Source: Silicimonas sp. (GTDB taxonomy: Bacteria; Pseudomonadota; Alphaproteobacteria; Rhodobacterales; Rhodobacteraceae). Taken from it: 64,000 bases of DNA. This document shows, piece by piece, positions 1-8,883 of this stretch. How positions within the stretch are numbered: the first letter of the stretch is position 1; the number at the start of each line of letters is the position of its first letter. The stretch covers positions 1 to 64,000 of the forward strand of contig JAJEAC010000188.1 in NCBI GenBank assembly GCA_022824315.1. Reading direction: 5' to 3'. A model generated the notes under the pieces. That model had not been told where the DNA came from, did no database searches, and was given only the letters and a program-made list of their open reading frames with translations. Both the position numbers and the translations under genes were made by a program.

Positions 1-280
1 AAGCGCCCATGGCGAACTCGCCATAGACCGGGACCTCCATGGCCGGTCCGGTTCCTTCGACCTGCAGCCGAAGGCATTCCCGGCGCGCGTCGTCCACGGG
101 AACCAGGTCGACCCGGCCAAGCGAGGCCCTCCGTCCGTCGACGGTGCATGTCCAGGTCTTCGTGCCTGACGGGTAGACACGAACGCTCAGTGAGGGAACC
201 GCCTTGTCGTGCACCGAGAATTCGCTCTTGGCGGTCTTGAGGCGCATCGCGCGTGCGTCTGTCAACTTGACTCGGGTCAT
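1..280 (-). CDS. Second tyrosine recombinase, N-terminal part (cut by left edge)
   Basis: Reading leftwards from an ATG at 280 the frame stays open to the window edge, giving 93 residues. It begins MTRVKLTDARAMRLKTAK and continues with VRVYPSGTKTW and an Arg-rich strand. This matches, segment by segment, the arm-type DNA-binding start of the integrase just upstream (MSKMRLTDAKVRALRPAK, VRILPSGRKRY), so it is a diverged paralogue of that enzyme. Its ATG overlaps the upstream stop codon (ATGA, 277-280), which suggests translational coupling. The catalytic domain lies outside the window, so activity cannot be judged. The family is recognised from the paired N-terminal pattern only. Confidence 0.72.
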   Translation of the reverse strand, partial: MTRVKLTDARAMRLKTAKSEFSVHDKAVPSLSVRVYPSGTKTWTCTVDGRRASLGRVDLVPVDDARRECLRLQVEGTGPAMEVPVYGEFAMGA

Positions 281-1395
281 GTCTCCCTCCCTCCGAGAAC
301 GGCACCCATCGCGACCGCGGCCTCCTCCACGGCAGCCTCGGCGTGGTGAGCGTATTTGAGCGTGGTTCCCGGATCGTTGTGCCCGAGCAGCCGCCCCACC
401 GTGAGGACGGTCTCTCCGTTCATGATCGCGAAACTTGCATACGCGTGTCGAAGATCGTGAAGGCGGACGTCCTTCAGGCTGGAGTTCGACCGGATTCCAG
501 CCCAGGTCTTGCGAACCTTGGAGGACGAGATCGGACCCTCGGTTCTCCCGGACGGGAAGACCCACGGCGACGTGCGCGGAAGATCGTTCAGGACAGCGCG
601 TGCTGCAGACGAAAGCCATACCGTGCGGGGACCCGTCTTGCTGTCCCGCAGGTAAAGATGCCCGTCGCGGAAGTCCTTCCAGCGAAGGGTCCTGATCTCG
701 CTGGAGCGGCAGCCGGTCAGCGCAAGGAGCCGGATGATCGAGACCGTCGGACACGGCCCCGCCTCGCGCAGCGCCGTACCGAGCTGGCCGAACTCGGATT
801 CGGACAGGAACCGTTCGCGGTTCTTCCTGCTGTATCTCCGGATCCCCTTGCACGGATTGCTGCCCTCCGGCCGCAGCCCCTCGGCTTCGACCTCCTTCAT
901 GATGACCGACAGCACGGGCATCGACCGGTCCGCCGACACCGGCGTCGCATGCAGGGAAGCGAACCAGTCCTTCACGTCCCGCGACGTGATCCCGGAAATC
1001 TGGCGGCCCCGGAACCAGGGCAGGATCTTCTTGTCGAGATAGTGCCTGTTCACCGCAAGCGTGCCCGGTTTCCAGTTCCTGCCATACCGTCGAAACACCT
1101 CTTCCGCAACGACCTCGAACAGCGTCTCGTCACCCGAGGCCGGACGTCCGGTTCGGATCGCGGCAAGCATTTCTCTCGCCCGTTCCCGCGCCTCGCCGAC
1201 GGCCATGCCGTCAGGGTCGCCCACGATCCGCCATTTGCGGCGACCCTCGTGCTGGGATTGCAGAAAATATCGTTTCCGCCCGCTGGGCAGGATCCTGACG
1301 CCGAAGCCCGCAAGGGCGGTGTCCCGGACGTTCCGGGTGGTCTTCGCGGGCCGCAGGGCGCGGACCTTCGCGTCGGTGAGTCGCATCTTCGACAT
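277..1395 (-). CDS. Tyrosine-type site-specific integrase (phage/ICE family)
   Basis: A 372-residue recombinase of the length usual for P4-like integrases. Residues 1-80 form the arm-binding domain (start MSKMRLTDAKVRALRPAK). The middle is the core-binding helical domain. The catalytic domain carries the first Arg in LLALTGCRSSEIRTLRW, the His-x-x-Arg box in LHDLRHAYASF, the second His in LLGHNDPGTT and the Tyr nucleophile in LKYAHHAE. All catalytic residues are present, so the protein looks functional. It should cut and join att sites to insert or excise an element. It is followed at once by a second recombinase gene (ATGA overlap) and preceded, about 100 bases upstream, by an att-like palindrome inside a truncated photolyase gene. 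Confidence 0.93.
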   Translation of the reverse strand: MSKMRLTDAKVRALRPAKTTRNVRDTALAGFGVRILPSGRKRYFLQSQHEGRRKWRIVGDPDGMAVGEARERAREMLAAIRTGRPASGDETLFEVVAEEVFRRYGRNWKPGTLAVNRHYLDKKILPWFRGRQISGITSRDVKDWFASLHATPVSADRSMPVLSVIMKEVEAEGLRPEGSNPCKGIRRYSRKNRERFLSESEFGQLGTALREAGPCPTVSIIRLLALTGCRSSEIRTLRWKDFRDGHLYLRDSKTGPRTVWLSSAARAVLNDLPRTSPWVFPSGRTEGPISSSKVRKTWAGIRSNSSLKDVRLHDLRHAYASFAIMNGETVLTVGRLLGHNDPGTTLKYAHHAEAAVEEAAVAMGAVLGGRET

Positions 1396-1480
1396 GATTC
1401 TCTTCCTCCGTTCGGTTGCAGAAACGGGAGAAAACTCGTTCGAATCCGCCCGAAATCGCGTTTGCGTGAGGAAAAAGAGA

Positions 1481-1514
1481 CGCTATTTCAATAGCGTAGC
1501 ACCGAAGGTGCGAT
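1481..1514. other. Att-like site: two adjacent palindromes upstream of the integrase
   Basis: Two short inverted repeats lie side by side: CGCTATT-TC-AATAGCG (1481-1496) and GCACC-GAA-GGTGC (1499-1511). The minus-strand 17-mer ATCGCACCTTCGGTGCT (1514-1498) recurs exactly at 59552-59568, again upstream of an integrase start. The truncated photolyase frame runs into this site and stops inside it, as expected if it is an attachment junction. That it is the crossover core is an inference. Confidence 0.55.
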
Positions 1515-2378
1515 CCCAGGTGTGTGCCAGGCGAGGTGATGCGCAAACTCGCGCCAAGCGAGTTCCTTCAGGAAGGACACCGCCCCCGGCCTGCCGTCCC
1601 GGGCTGGCCCAGCTGCCACGTGCCAGCAAGTGGCAGGACTGATCTCGCCCCACGCCAGATGCTCGGAAAGACGGGATGTTGCTGGCTCCGCCAGATAGTC
1701 CCGTCGTTCGCCGTAATTGTCCATTCTATCCGCGGCGAAGGATTCCAGCCGGTCCCGGGCAGCGTCCTCGCCAATCGTCACGTGCCGGGCAACCACGGAC
1801 GCGCCTCGCTGCATCGGCTGCGCCAGGCCCCAGTCCGCGACATCTGCACTCGCCGGCCAGGTTGCAGGCGCAGGCAGTCGCCAGGGACGGGGCAACGGGG
1901 ACGCCACGTTGATGCCTTCGACGGCCCTCCAAAACGCCGAAAAGACCTGGAAGTGCGTTCCCGCCCTGGTCTGGACCGACCATGGTTCGAACAGGACGCT
2001 TCCTGGAACGCTTGCTCCGTCAATGCCCGCTGTCTGCAGTGCGGCTTTCACGGCCTTGTCGCGCGCAATCTGTGGCGCATCGTAGGCCCTGCTCCAACGG
2101 ACCGCCCGGGCTCCGGTCTTGGCAGCCACGTCCAGCAGCACGTCCGTCGCCGACCCGCGACGACAGATCAACCGCGAGCCAGCGGCATTCAGCGACTTCG
2201 CAAATTCCTCGACACCCAACCCGAACCGCCAGAGAGGTGCCGCGCCGTAGGATTCGAACACGTCATCCAGTATGAAGACCGGAACCACCGGACCTCCTGC
2301 CCCAAGGGCCGATGCAAGCACAGGATTGTCCGAAAGACGCAGATCCTTCCGAACCCACCAGATCACCGGATCACGCAT
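1488..2378 (-). pseudogene. phr: Deoxyribodipyrimidine photolyase/cryptochrome, C-terminally truncated
   Basis: The 296-residue product starts MRDPVIWWVRKDLRLSDNP, the typical beginning of the photolyase antenna domain, and reaches the FAD-binding half (NYGERRDYLAEP, SEHLAWGEISPATCWH, LKELAWREFAHHLAWH). Photolyases normally run to about 470 residues; here the last roughly 170, including most of the FAD pocket and DNA-contact surface, are missing. The frame ends PGIAPSVLRY then stop, exactly where the att-like palindrome begins. The start at 2378 is supported by GGAGG four bases upstream; the open frame further upstream has no photolyase similarity. Repair activity is very unlikely. Truncation by integration of the element to the left is the simplest explanation. 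Confidence 0.85.
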
Positions 2379-2735
2379 ATGTCCTCCATCAGCGTTCAAG
2401 TGATTCACGCATTCGAAAGCGACTCGATTGCGGACGGCGATCACAACATGTCCGAGGCGATTCGCAAACCGACCGGCCCAACCCGCCTCGAAAGGGCCAA
2501 AGTCCATTCCCTGGCCGCTTCTGGCCGGCAATTGTGCACGGGAGGGGCACCGGACAGACGCAAGGCATGTCCCTGGTGCCCGGCCCGGCCATTCACGTTT
2601 CGAATGACTGACGTGTTGCCGCCCCACTACGGCGGGCACCCAACCGATCGCCGGGCATGCAATGGCGCGAACAGCGAGCGAGGTCCGTCAGGGCCGCCGG
2701 GGCAATCCCGACCGAACGGGTCCGCGATGGGCAGG
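2379..2735. other. Intergenic region between phr and the aminotransferase gene
   Basis: About 360 bases lie between the photolyase start and the end of the leftward aminotransferase gene. Nothing recognisable is seen beyond the GGAGG ribosome site of phr at the left end. The open frames here are extensions or shadows of neighbours. Confidence 0.4.
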
Positions 2736-3959
2736 CTACAGAACGCGATCAAGCGCGGCGATCAACCGCGAGACCTCGTTTTCGCTGGTGTAATGCGTGA
2801 AACTCAACCGCAGCACGCCGTGGGCAGGATCAATGCCCATGGCGTGCAGAGGCCGAACCGCGTAGAAGTCCCCTCCGCCCGCCATTATGCCCATCGGCGC
2901 AAGCGCGGACGCCAGATCCGCGCCAGACCGGTCGGCAAGGACCCCAACGGTCGGCGCCCGAATCCGGGCGTCGCGAGGTCCGATGAGGCGCACATTGTTC
3001 CGCTCGGCGAGGAACTCAAGCAGCGGTTGCAGCAGCACCGCTTCCCGGTCCCGCATGGCATCGTGCACGGCACGTGCGCGCTCGGTCGGACCGAGCGGTC
3101 CGCATCCCATCGACCCGAACAGCACATCCACGTAATCCGCCATCCCGGCACAGGCTGCGACCTGAGCGTGATCCGGTCCTGCCGGCACAAATCGCTTCGT
3201 GAGATCGCCATCATTGAAGAAGTGCCCCTGGTTCGGCAACGCCCCGCCCAATGCACGGGACATCACCATGATGCCCTGATGCGGTCCGTAGGTCTTGTAG
3301 GCCGAGAACAGATAGATATCCGCACCCAGCGCTCCAACGTCCGGAAGTCCGTGCGGCGCATAGGAAACGCCGTCTACGCAGACGACCGCTCCGGCGTCGT
3401 GCGCCATGCCTGCAATCGCGGCGACATCGTTGATCTCGCCGACAACGTTCGAGCAATGCGGAAAGCAGAGAAGCGCGGCGCCATCCAGCAGCGACTCCAG
3501 CGCGCAAGGATCCAGATGTCCTGTACTCGGGTCGACACGCCACTCTCGGATCTTGATCCCGAACGCCTCAAGCCGCCGCCATGGACCCGAATTGGCCTCG
3601 TGATCCTGGTCGGTCACGACGATGACCGCGCCATCGGGCAACCACGCGCGAAACGCCTGCGCCAGAACGTAGGTGTTTTGTGTCGTCGACGGACCGAAGC
3701 TCACTTCGTCCGCATCAACCCCGAGGATGCCAGCAAGCCGCGTCCGCGCCTCGTCCATTTCCTCACCCGCCAGCCTGCTTGCCTCGAAGGGGCCATAGGG
3801 CTGAACTTTCCTCTCGCGATAGAACCGCTCGAGACGCTCGGTCACGAACCGGCACGTCCAGGATCCGCCCGCATTCTCGAAGAACGCCTGGTCCTGGAGG
3901 GACGGCTCGGAAAATGCCGGGAACTGTGCCCGCACGAAATCAATGTCGAGTTCATTCAT
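2736..3959 (-). CDS. Class V aminotransferase (cysteine desulfurase-like, PLP-dependent)
   Basis: A fold-type I PLP enzyme of about 407 residues from the chosen start MNELDIDFVRAQFPAF; an in-frame ATG ten codons upstream (3989) is also possible and neither has a clear ribosome site. Family marks are the N-terminal FFENAGGSWTC, the cofactor-binding stretch VVCVDGVSYAPHGLPD and the Schiff-base Lys in LFSAYKTYGPHQG. The C-terminal half ends with GVLRLSFTHYTSENEV, typical of the family. The substrate is not evident: relatives include cysteine desulfurases, isopenicillin-N epimerase-like enzymes and kynureninase-like proteins. No Fe-S assembly genes lie nearby, so a housekeeping IscS role is unlikely. 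It stands alone on the minus strand, divergent from rpsF. Confidence 0.82.
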   Translation of the reverse strand: MNELDIDFVRAQFPAFSEPSLQDQAFFENAGGSWTCRFVTERLERFYRERKVQPYGPFEASRLAGEEMDEARTRLAGILGVDADEVSFGPSTTQNTYVLAQAFRAWLPDGAVIVVTDQDHEANSGPWRRLEAFGIKIREWRVDPSTGHLDPCALESLLDGAALLCFPHCSNVVGEINDVAAIAGMAHDAGAVVCVDGVSYAPHGLPDVGALGADIYLFSAYKTYGPHQGIMVMSRALGGALPNQGHFFNDGDLTKRFVPAGPDHAQVAACAGMADYVDVLFGSMGCGPLGPTERARAVHDAMRDREAVLLQPLLEFLAERNNVRLIGPRDARIRAPTVGVLADRSGADLASALAPMGIMAGGGDFYAVRPLHAMGIDPAHGVLRLSFTHYTSENEVSRLIAALDRVL

Positions 3960-4351
3960 GGACCAGGAGAAAATCCGCCGATCCGGCACTCGTCAAGCAT
4001 TGGGCCGCCGCAAATCTGGCACGGCAGGCAGGCGGCCGAACTGGCCCTTGGCTGAAGCGGCAAGATCCTGGCAGGCGGGGTTGCGGCATGGATCGCCCCG
4101 AAAGCCGCCACCGAGGGGCTCGACAATCAGTGAGGCCGACCTGCGTCCCGGCATCCCGTCCGTGCCGGCCTGGCAGGAATCCCATCCTGCCGCAGAACCC
4201 CATGCATCATGCGCACAATGGGTTGAAACCCGCCCAAGCCCGTGTATAAGCCCGCCACTCGCCGCAAGTCATGCCATTGGCGCAACCTCTCGTGGACGGG
4301 CGCGGCGACACTGCCCCTCCTTTGAAGTGCGCTTGAAAGAACGGAGACGAC
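3960..4351. promoter_or_regulatory. Divergent intergenic region holding the ribosomal operon promoter
   Basis: About 390 bases separate the leftward aminotransferase gene from rpsF. No gene is recognisable. The region must carry the rpsF-rpsR-rplI promoter and leader. GGAG lies just before the rpsF ATG (ACGGAGACGAC). I could not assign -35/-10 boxes with confidence. Confidence 0.35.
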
Positions 4352-4714
4352 ATGCCGCTTTATGAGCATGTGATCATTGCGCGTCAGGATCTGTCCAACG
4401 CGCAGGCTGAAGGTCTAGTCGAACACTTCGGAACGGTTCTCGCGGATAACGGCGGCAAGGTCGTCGGAAACGAGTACTGGGGCGTCAAGACCATGGCCTA
4501 CAGGATCAACAAGAATCGGAAGGGCCACTACGCATTCATCAGGACAGACGCACCGCCGCCGGCCGTGCAGGAGATGGAGCGCCTGATGCGCCTTCATGAT
4601 GACGTCGTGCGGGTCCTGACCGTCAAGGTCGACGAGCACGAGGAGGGCCCTTCGGTCCAGATGCGCAGGGTCGAAGAGCGCGAATCCCGCCGCGAACGCG
4701 GCGATCGACGCTAG
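4352..4714 (+). CDS. rpsF: 30S ribosomal protein S6
   Basis: The 120-residue product begins [18 protein letters not shown] and contains [19 protein letters not shown] and [15 protein letters not shown], the standard S6 fold. S6 binds 16S rRNA as a dimer with S18 in the platform of the small subunit. The charged C-terminal tail ([14 protein letters not shown]) is usual in alphaproteobacteria. GGAG precedes the ATG. It is first in a three-gene operon with rpsR (14-base gap) and rplI, the order found in most bacteria. Confidence 0.98.
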   Translation: MPLYEHVIIARQDLSNAQAEGLVEHFGTVLADNGGKVVGNEYWGVKTMAYRINKNRKGHYAFIRTDAPPPAVQEMERLMRLHDDVVRVLTVKVDEHEEGPSVQMRRVEERESRRERGDRR

Positions 4715-4728
4715 GAAGGGGAATTCTC

Positions 4729-4956
4729 ATGGCAACGAAACCTTTTTTCCGCCGCCGCAAGGTCTGCCCCTTCTCCGGCGAGAACGCTCCGAGGATCGAC
4801 TACAAGGACACCAAGCTCCTGCAACGCTACATGTCGGAGCGAGGCAAGATCGTGCCGTCGCGAATCACCGCCGTGTCTTCGCGCAGGCAGCGCGAGCTGG
4901 CCCGTGCAATAAAGCGCGCACGATTCCTTGCGCTTCTTCCCTATGCAGTGAAGTGA
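4729..4956 (+). CDS. rpsR: 30S ribosomal protein S18
   Basis: The 75-residue protein begins [20 protein letters not shown] and carries [19 protein letters not shown] and [20 protein letters not shown], the signature of S18. It pairs with S6 on the central domain of 16S rRNA. A GGAAGGGG ribosome site lies just before the ATG. It sits between rpsF and rplI with short gaps, so the three are surely co-transcribed. Confidence 0.98.
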   Translation: MATKPFFRRRKVCPFSGENAPRIDYKDTKLLQRYMSERGKIVPSRITAVSSRRQRELARAIKRARFLALLPYAVK

Positions 4957-4968
4957 GGACGGAAACCA

Positions 4969-5709
4969 ATGCAAGTCATCCTTCTTGAACGCATCGCGAA
5001 GCTCGGCCAGATGGGCGACATAGTCTCCGTCAAGGACGGCTATGCACGCAACTTTCTGCTGCGGCAGAAAAAGGCGCTCTGGGCGTCCGAAGCCAACATC
5101 AAGCAGTTCGAAGAGCAGAAGGTGCAGCTTGAGGCGCGAAACATCGAGACCCGCAAGGAGGCGGACGCGCTTGCCGGCAAGCTCGACGGCAAGCAGTTCA
5201 TCGTGATTCGGCAAGCCTCCGACGGCGGCTCACTTTACGGATCGGTCACGCCCCGAGATGCGATCGAGGTTGCGTCGGAAGCCGGATTCGCGATCGACAA
5301 GCGACAGGTCGCGATCGAGGCGCCGATCAAGGAGCTCGGCGTGCACGGCGTGACGGTCAGGCTTCATCCGGAAGTCGAGGTTCAGATCCAGCTGAACGTG
5401 GCCCGCTCCGAGGACGAGGCAGCGCTCCAGGCAAAGGGCATCAACGTCGCCGAGCAGGCAGCGGAAGACGAAGCCAAGGCCGAACTCGAAATTGCGGAAC
5501 TCTTCGACGAGATCGGCGACGCCGAACTCGACGAGCTGCAGCAAGTCGGCGATCCCGAGAACGAAGACTCGCCGGAAGCGGCCGTCGCCGTGGAGACCGA
5601 GGCAAAATCGGGTTCACCCGGCGCCCCGCCAGCGAACGGTGCGACCGGCAGCGGACAGGAAGCCGGCACGGAAGCGAACAGCGACGGGAGCAAGGAAACC
5701 GGAAGCTAG
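4969..5709 (+). CDS. rplI: 50S ribosomal protein L9 with long acidic C-terminal tail
   Basis: The first roughly 150 residues are a normal L9: [21 protein letters not shown], the [15 protein letters not shown] rRNA-binding segment, the long connecting helix, and the C-terminal domain with [13 protein letters not shown] and [15 protein letters not shown]9 binds domain V of 23S rRNA near the L1 stalk and helps keep the reading frame. The protein then continues for about 90 further residues of low-complexity Glu/Ala/Gly/Ser sequence, making 246 residues against about 150 in Escherichia coli. Longer L9 proteins occur in Rhodobacteraceae, but this tail is extreme. It closes the rpsF operon. Confidence 0.97.
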   Translation: MQVILLERIAKLGQMGDIVSVKDGYARNFLLRQKKALWASEANIKQFEEQKVQLEARNIETRKEADALAGKLDGKQFIVIRQASDGGSLYGSVTPRDAIEVASEAGFAIDKRQVAIEAPIKELGVHGVTVRLHPEVEVQIQLNVARSEDEAALQAKGINVAEQAAEDEAKAELEIAELFDEIGDAELDELQQVGDPENEDSPEAAVAVETEAKSGSPGAPPANGATGSGQEAGTEANSDGSKETGS

Positions 5710-5844
5710 GGGCCTGCGCAGGGACACCGGGGCACGGACAACCGTCCTCGGACACCCGCACCCGCCCCTCTGGCGCCGCCTCCCGCTATTGCAGGCTGCA
5801 AGGGACCGTTTGCATGGCGCGAGGCTTGGGCATAGCGTGTCGCC

Positions 5845-6504
5845 ATGTGCGGACGGTTTGCCCTGACTCTGCCCCATGAGGCGATGGCCGACCTGTTTCG
5901 TGCTGTTCCGGCGAATGATCTGCCGGACACCCCGAACTACAACATCTGCCCGTCCGACGGCATACATGCAATTACGTCGGAAGACGGAATCAGGCATCTC
6001 AGGCCGCTGCGATGGGGCTTTGTTCCCCATTGGTACAAGACGCCGACCGACGGGCCGCTGCTCATCAACGCCCGTGCGGAATCCATTGCGAAAAAGCCCG
6101 CCTTCAGGGACGCGTGCCGCAGTCGTCGGTGCCTCGTTCCGGCAACCGGCTTCTATGAATGGACACGCGACTTCAACAACAACCGCCTGCCGTGGTACAT
6201 TCACCCAAAGTCGGATGGCGCGTTGGCCTTCGCCGGAATTTGGCAGGTTTGGGAGCGCGGCGACACTCCGATCACCACTTGCGCGATCATCACGACGTCC
6301 GCCAACAGGACACTGTCGGGCATCCATCATCGCATGCCGGTCATTCTGGATGCACGGGACTGGCCGCTCTGGCTGGGAGAGGTTGGCAAAGGCGCCGCTG
6401 CAGTCATGAAACCCGCGCCGGATGACTCCCTTCAATTATACCGGGTGCATGCCAAGGTGAACTCAAACCGCGCCAAGGGACCGGAGCTCGTCCAACCTGC
6501 CTGA
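5845..6504 (+). CDS. SOS response-associated peptidase (SRAP/YedK/HMCES family)
   Basis: The 219-residue protein starts MCGRFALT; the second residue is the Cys that forms a thiazolidine crosslink with abasic sites in single-stranded DNA in the YedK/HMCES family. Further family marks are NYNICPSDGIHAI, RPLRWGFVPHWYK, LLINARAESIAKKPAFRD, the catalytic Glu in VPATGFYEWTR and the His in LSGIHHRMPVIL. Known members shield abasic sites during replication. The gene is not clearly in an operon with rplI, which ends 135 bases upstream. No LexA-type box was recognised before it. Confidence 0.95.
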   Translation: MCGRFALTLPHEAMADLFRAVPANDLPDTPNYNICPSDGIHAITSEDGIRHLRPLRWGFVPHWYKTPTDGPLLINARAESIAKKPAFRDACRSRRCLVPATGFYEWTRDFNNNRLPWYIHPKSDGALAFAGIWQVWERGDTPITTCAIITTSANRTLSGIHHRMPVILDARDWPLWLGEVGKGAAAVMKPAPDDSLQLYRVHAKVNSNRAKGPELVQPA

Positions 6505-6547
6505 ACCCGCCAATTCGTTCGCGATCCCGTGTGATAACCCGGTACGT

Positions 6548-6958
6548 TCAGGTCCTGCGAAGCCGGATGACGACGTCCACCTTTGATATCTCGGCGCCGT
6601 CCGGCGCTCCGGGAAGACGACGAATCTCCAGTTCGTCGGCGGGCGCGTCCGAAAGTCGTCCCTCGTCTTCCCAGTAGAAATGCGGGTGGTCGTCTGTGCG
6701 GGTGTCAAAGTAGCTCTTGGTGCCGTCGACGGTGATTTCCTGCAGCAGCCCGGCGTCACAGAACGCCCGAAGCGTGTTGTAGACCGTAGCCAGCGACACC
6801 GCCTCACCGGCGTCGCGCGCCGCCGAATGCAGGCTTTCGGCCGTGACATGTCGATGCTGGCCATCGCCAACAAGAAGCTTCGCCAGCGCGACCCGCTGCC
6901 GCGTCGGCCTGAGTCCCGCCTTGCCAAGCCACTCTGAACTGAGTTCATGGAGCATCAT
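6548..6958 (-). CDS. irr: Iron response regulator Irr (Fur superfamily)
   Basis: A 136-residue Fur-family regulator from the double Met start MMLHELSSEWLGKAGLRPTR. The winged helix-turn-helix includes RPTRQRVALAKLL, HVTAESLHSAARD and VSLATVYNTLRAFCDAGLL; the dimerisation half has YFDTRTDDHPHFYWEDEG. The heme-related HRHVTAE and HPHFYWED segments fit Irr rather than classical Fur, and the usual Cys clusters of Fur are absent. Irr represses or activates iron and heme genes under iron limitation in alphaproteobacteria. The gene is divergent from fabA-fabB-fabI, an arrangement common in Rhodobacteraceae. An upstream in-frame ATG at 7039 exists, but the extra residues do not look like Irr. Confidence 0.9.
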   Translation of the reverse strand: MMLHELSSEWLGKAGLRPTRQRVALAKLLVGDGQHRHVTAESLHSAARDAGEAVSLATVYNTLRAFCDAGLLQEITVDGTKSYFDTRTDDHPHFYWEDEGRLSDAPADELEIRRLPGAPDGAEISKVDVVIRLRRT

Positions 6959-7135
6959 GCCCGCCGATCCAGTCCCCGTTTCCCCTGAACATAATGGAAA
7001 ATCCCGCTCCGGTTCAATCGGAATCAGGCATCGTGACAACTCTGCCCGCCGCGGACACCCCCTTGCACCACAATCCCCGCCCCTGTTATTGGGCGAAGCA
7101 AGTGATCGGCATCATTGTCTGGGGGCAGTGCCAAA
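6959..7135. promoter_or_regulatory. Shared irr / fabABI divergent promoter region
   Basis: About 175 bases separate the two divergent starts and must hold both promoters. An Irr operator could lie here, but I did not identify an unambiguous box. Confidence 0.4.
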
Positions 7136-7645
7136 GTGGCGGGATATCCGGCATCATTCGACAAGGCGGGCCTCTTGGCCTGCGCACGGGGCGAGCTCTT
7201 CGGCCCCGGCAACGCGCAGTTGCCCGCACCACCCATGCTCATGATGGACAGGATCACCGAAGTCAGCGGCGATGGCGGCTTGCATAGCATGGGCCACGTC
7301 GTTGCCGAATTCGACATCAGTCCCGATCTCTGGTTCTTCGACTGCCACTTCCCGGGCAATCCAATCATGCCGGGTTGCCTCGGCCTTGACGGTCTTTGGC
7401 AACTGACGGGCTTCAATCTGGGATGGCGCGGATGGAAGGGCCGCGGATATGCGCTGGGTGTCGGCTCCGTCAAGCTCACCGGCATGGTGCGGCCGGATCG
7501 TCGGCTGCTGAGGTATTTCGTTGACTTTACCAGGGCCGTGCAGACGCGCCGGCTGACCATGGGAGTTGCCGATGGCCGAGTGGAAGCGGACGGCGAGACT
7601 ATATATGAAACGAAGGACATGAAGGTCGCTCTTTCCGAGAGTTGA
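7136..7645 (+). CDS. fabA: 3-hydroxydecanoyl-ACP dehydratase/isomerase
   Basis: FabA dehydrates 3-hydroxydecanoyl-ACP and isomerises the product to the cis-3 isomer, the branch point to unsaturated fatty acids. From the chosen GTG start ([16 protein letters not shown]) the protein has 169 residues, a usual length; the frame can be extended upstream only through a TTG. Family motifs are [19 protein letters not shown], the catalytic His in [16 protein letters not shown] and the Asp in LGLDGLWQL. It is followed by fabB and fabI in one operon. Confidence 0.96.
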   Translation: MAGYPASFDKAGLLACARGELFGPGNAQLPAPPMLMMDRITEVSGDGGLHSMGHVVAEFDISPDLWFFDCHFPGNPIMPGCLGLDGLWQLTGFNLGWRGWKGRGYALGVGSVKLTGMVRPDRRLLRYFVDFTRAVQTRRLTMGVADGRVEADGETIYETKDMKVALSES

Positions 7646-7662
7646 CCATGGGAGAAGCGCGC

Positions 7663-8883
7663 ATGCGTCGAGTCGTCATCACCGGCATCGGCATCGTCTG
7701 CCCGATCGGCAATGACTGCACCGAGGTCGCCGCCGGCCTCCGGGCCGGCCGATCCGGAATCACCTTTCAGCCGGATTACGCCGAGCTTGGGTTCCGGAGC
7801 CAGATCGCCGGCATACCGGACATCGTGCTGGAAGATGTGATCGACAAACGCCAGTTGCGGTTCATGGGGTCGACCGCCGCCTATGCCTATCTTGCCATGG
7901 AACAGGCGATCGCCGACAGCGGGCTAGAGGAAAGCGACGTCTCCAACGAACGCACGGGACTCGTGGCCGGCTCGGGAGGCCCCTCGACATCCAACTTTTT
8001 CACCGCGCACCGGACCGTTGTCGAAAAGGGTGCGCCAAAGCGAATGGGCCCCTTCATGGTGACCCGCTGCATGTCATCGACCGTATCCGCATGCCTCGCC
8101 ACGCCGTTCAAGATCAAGGGGCTCAACTACTCGATCACCTCCGCATGCTCGACCACGCTCCACTGCATCGGCAACGGCACCGAACAGATTCAGCTGGGCA
8201 AGCAGGATATCGTATTCGCCGGAGGCGGCGAGGAAGTTGACTGGACCCTCTCGTGCCTGTTCGACGCCATGGGCGCGATGAGCTCGAAATACAACGATAC
8301 GCCAACCGAAGCCGCACGCGCCTTCGACGAATCCCGGGACGGCTTTGTCATCGGAGGAGGAGGCGGGATGATCGTGCTCGAGGAACTTGAGCACGCGAAG
8401 GCTCGCGGCGCCAGGATATATGCGGAAGTGACGGGTTACGGCGCAACGTCCGACGGCTTCGACATGGTCGCACCGAGCGGCGAAGGCGGCGAACGGTCGA
8501 TGCGGATCGCAACCTCGACCTTGGGCGATCACAAGGTGGACTACATCAACGCCCACGGCACATCGACACCCGTTGGCGATGTGATCGAGGTCGAGGCGAT
8601 TCGGCGCGTGTTCGGGGAGGATCACGCGCCGATCTCGTCGACCAAGTCGATGACCGGCCACTCGCTCGGTGCAGCCGGAGTGCACGAAGCGATCTATTCT
8701 CTACTGATGATGGAGGGTGGCTTCATCGCGCCGTCAATCAACGTCAAGACGCTTGATCCGGCGCTCCGTCCCGAAGAGATCGTCACCAAGACGACCGAGG
8801 CCGAGTTGGACACGGTTCTCTCGAACAGCTTCGGCTTCGGCGGCACGAATGCCTCCGTGGCGCTCAGCAAGTTTCACGGGTGA
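7663..8883 (+). CDS. fabB: 3-oxoacyl-ACP synthase I (beta-ketoacyl-ACP synthase)
   Basis: FabB elongates acyl-ACPs, including the cis-3-decenoyl-ACP made by FabA. The start at 7663 ([17 protein letters not shown]) has GGAGAAG at the right distance; ATG 7648 and a TTG overlapping the fabA stop are less likely. The thiolase-fold catalytic triad is complete: Cys in [11 protein letters not shown], His in [13 protein letters not shown] and His in [13 protein letters not shown]. The C-terminus has [12 protein letters not shown]. The length of 406 residues is standard. The pairing with fabA shows the organism uses the FabA/FabB route for unsaturated fatty acids. Confidence 0.97.
   Translation: MRRVVITGIGIVCPIGNDCTEVAAGLRAGRSGITFQPDYAELGFRSQIAGIPDIVLEDVIDKRQLRFMGSTAAYAYLAMEQAIADSGLEESDVSNERTGLVAGSGGPSTSNFFTAHRTVVEKGAPKRMGPFMVTRCMSSTVSACLATPFKIKGLNYSITSACSTTLHCIGNGTEQIQLGKQDIVFAGGGEEVDWTLSCLFDAMGAMSSKYNDTPTEAARAFDESRDGFVIGGGGGMIVLEELEHAKARGARIYAEVTGYGATSDGFDMVAPSGEGGERSMRIATSTLGDHKVDYINAHGTSTPVGDVIEVEAIRRVFGEDHAPISSTKSMTGHSLGAAGVHEAIYSLLMMEGGFIAPSINVKTLDPALRPEEIVTKTTEAELDTVLSNSFGFGGTNASVALSKFHG

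Noticed and set aside
1524-4055. An 843-codon plus-strand frame across phr and the aminotransferase
   Set aside because: It is antisense to two clear genes and low in recognisable protein features.
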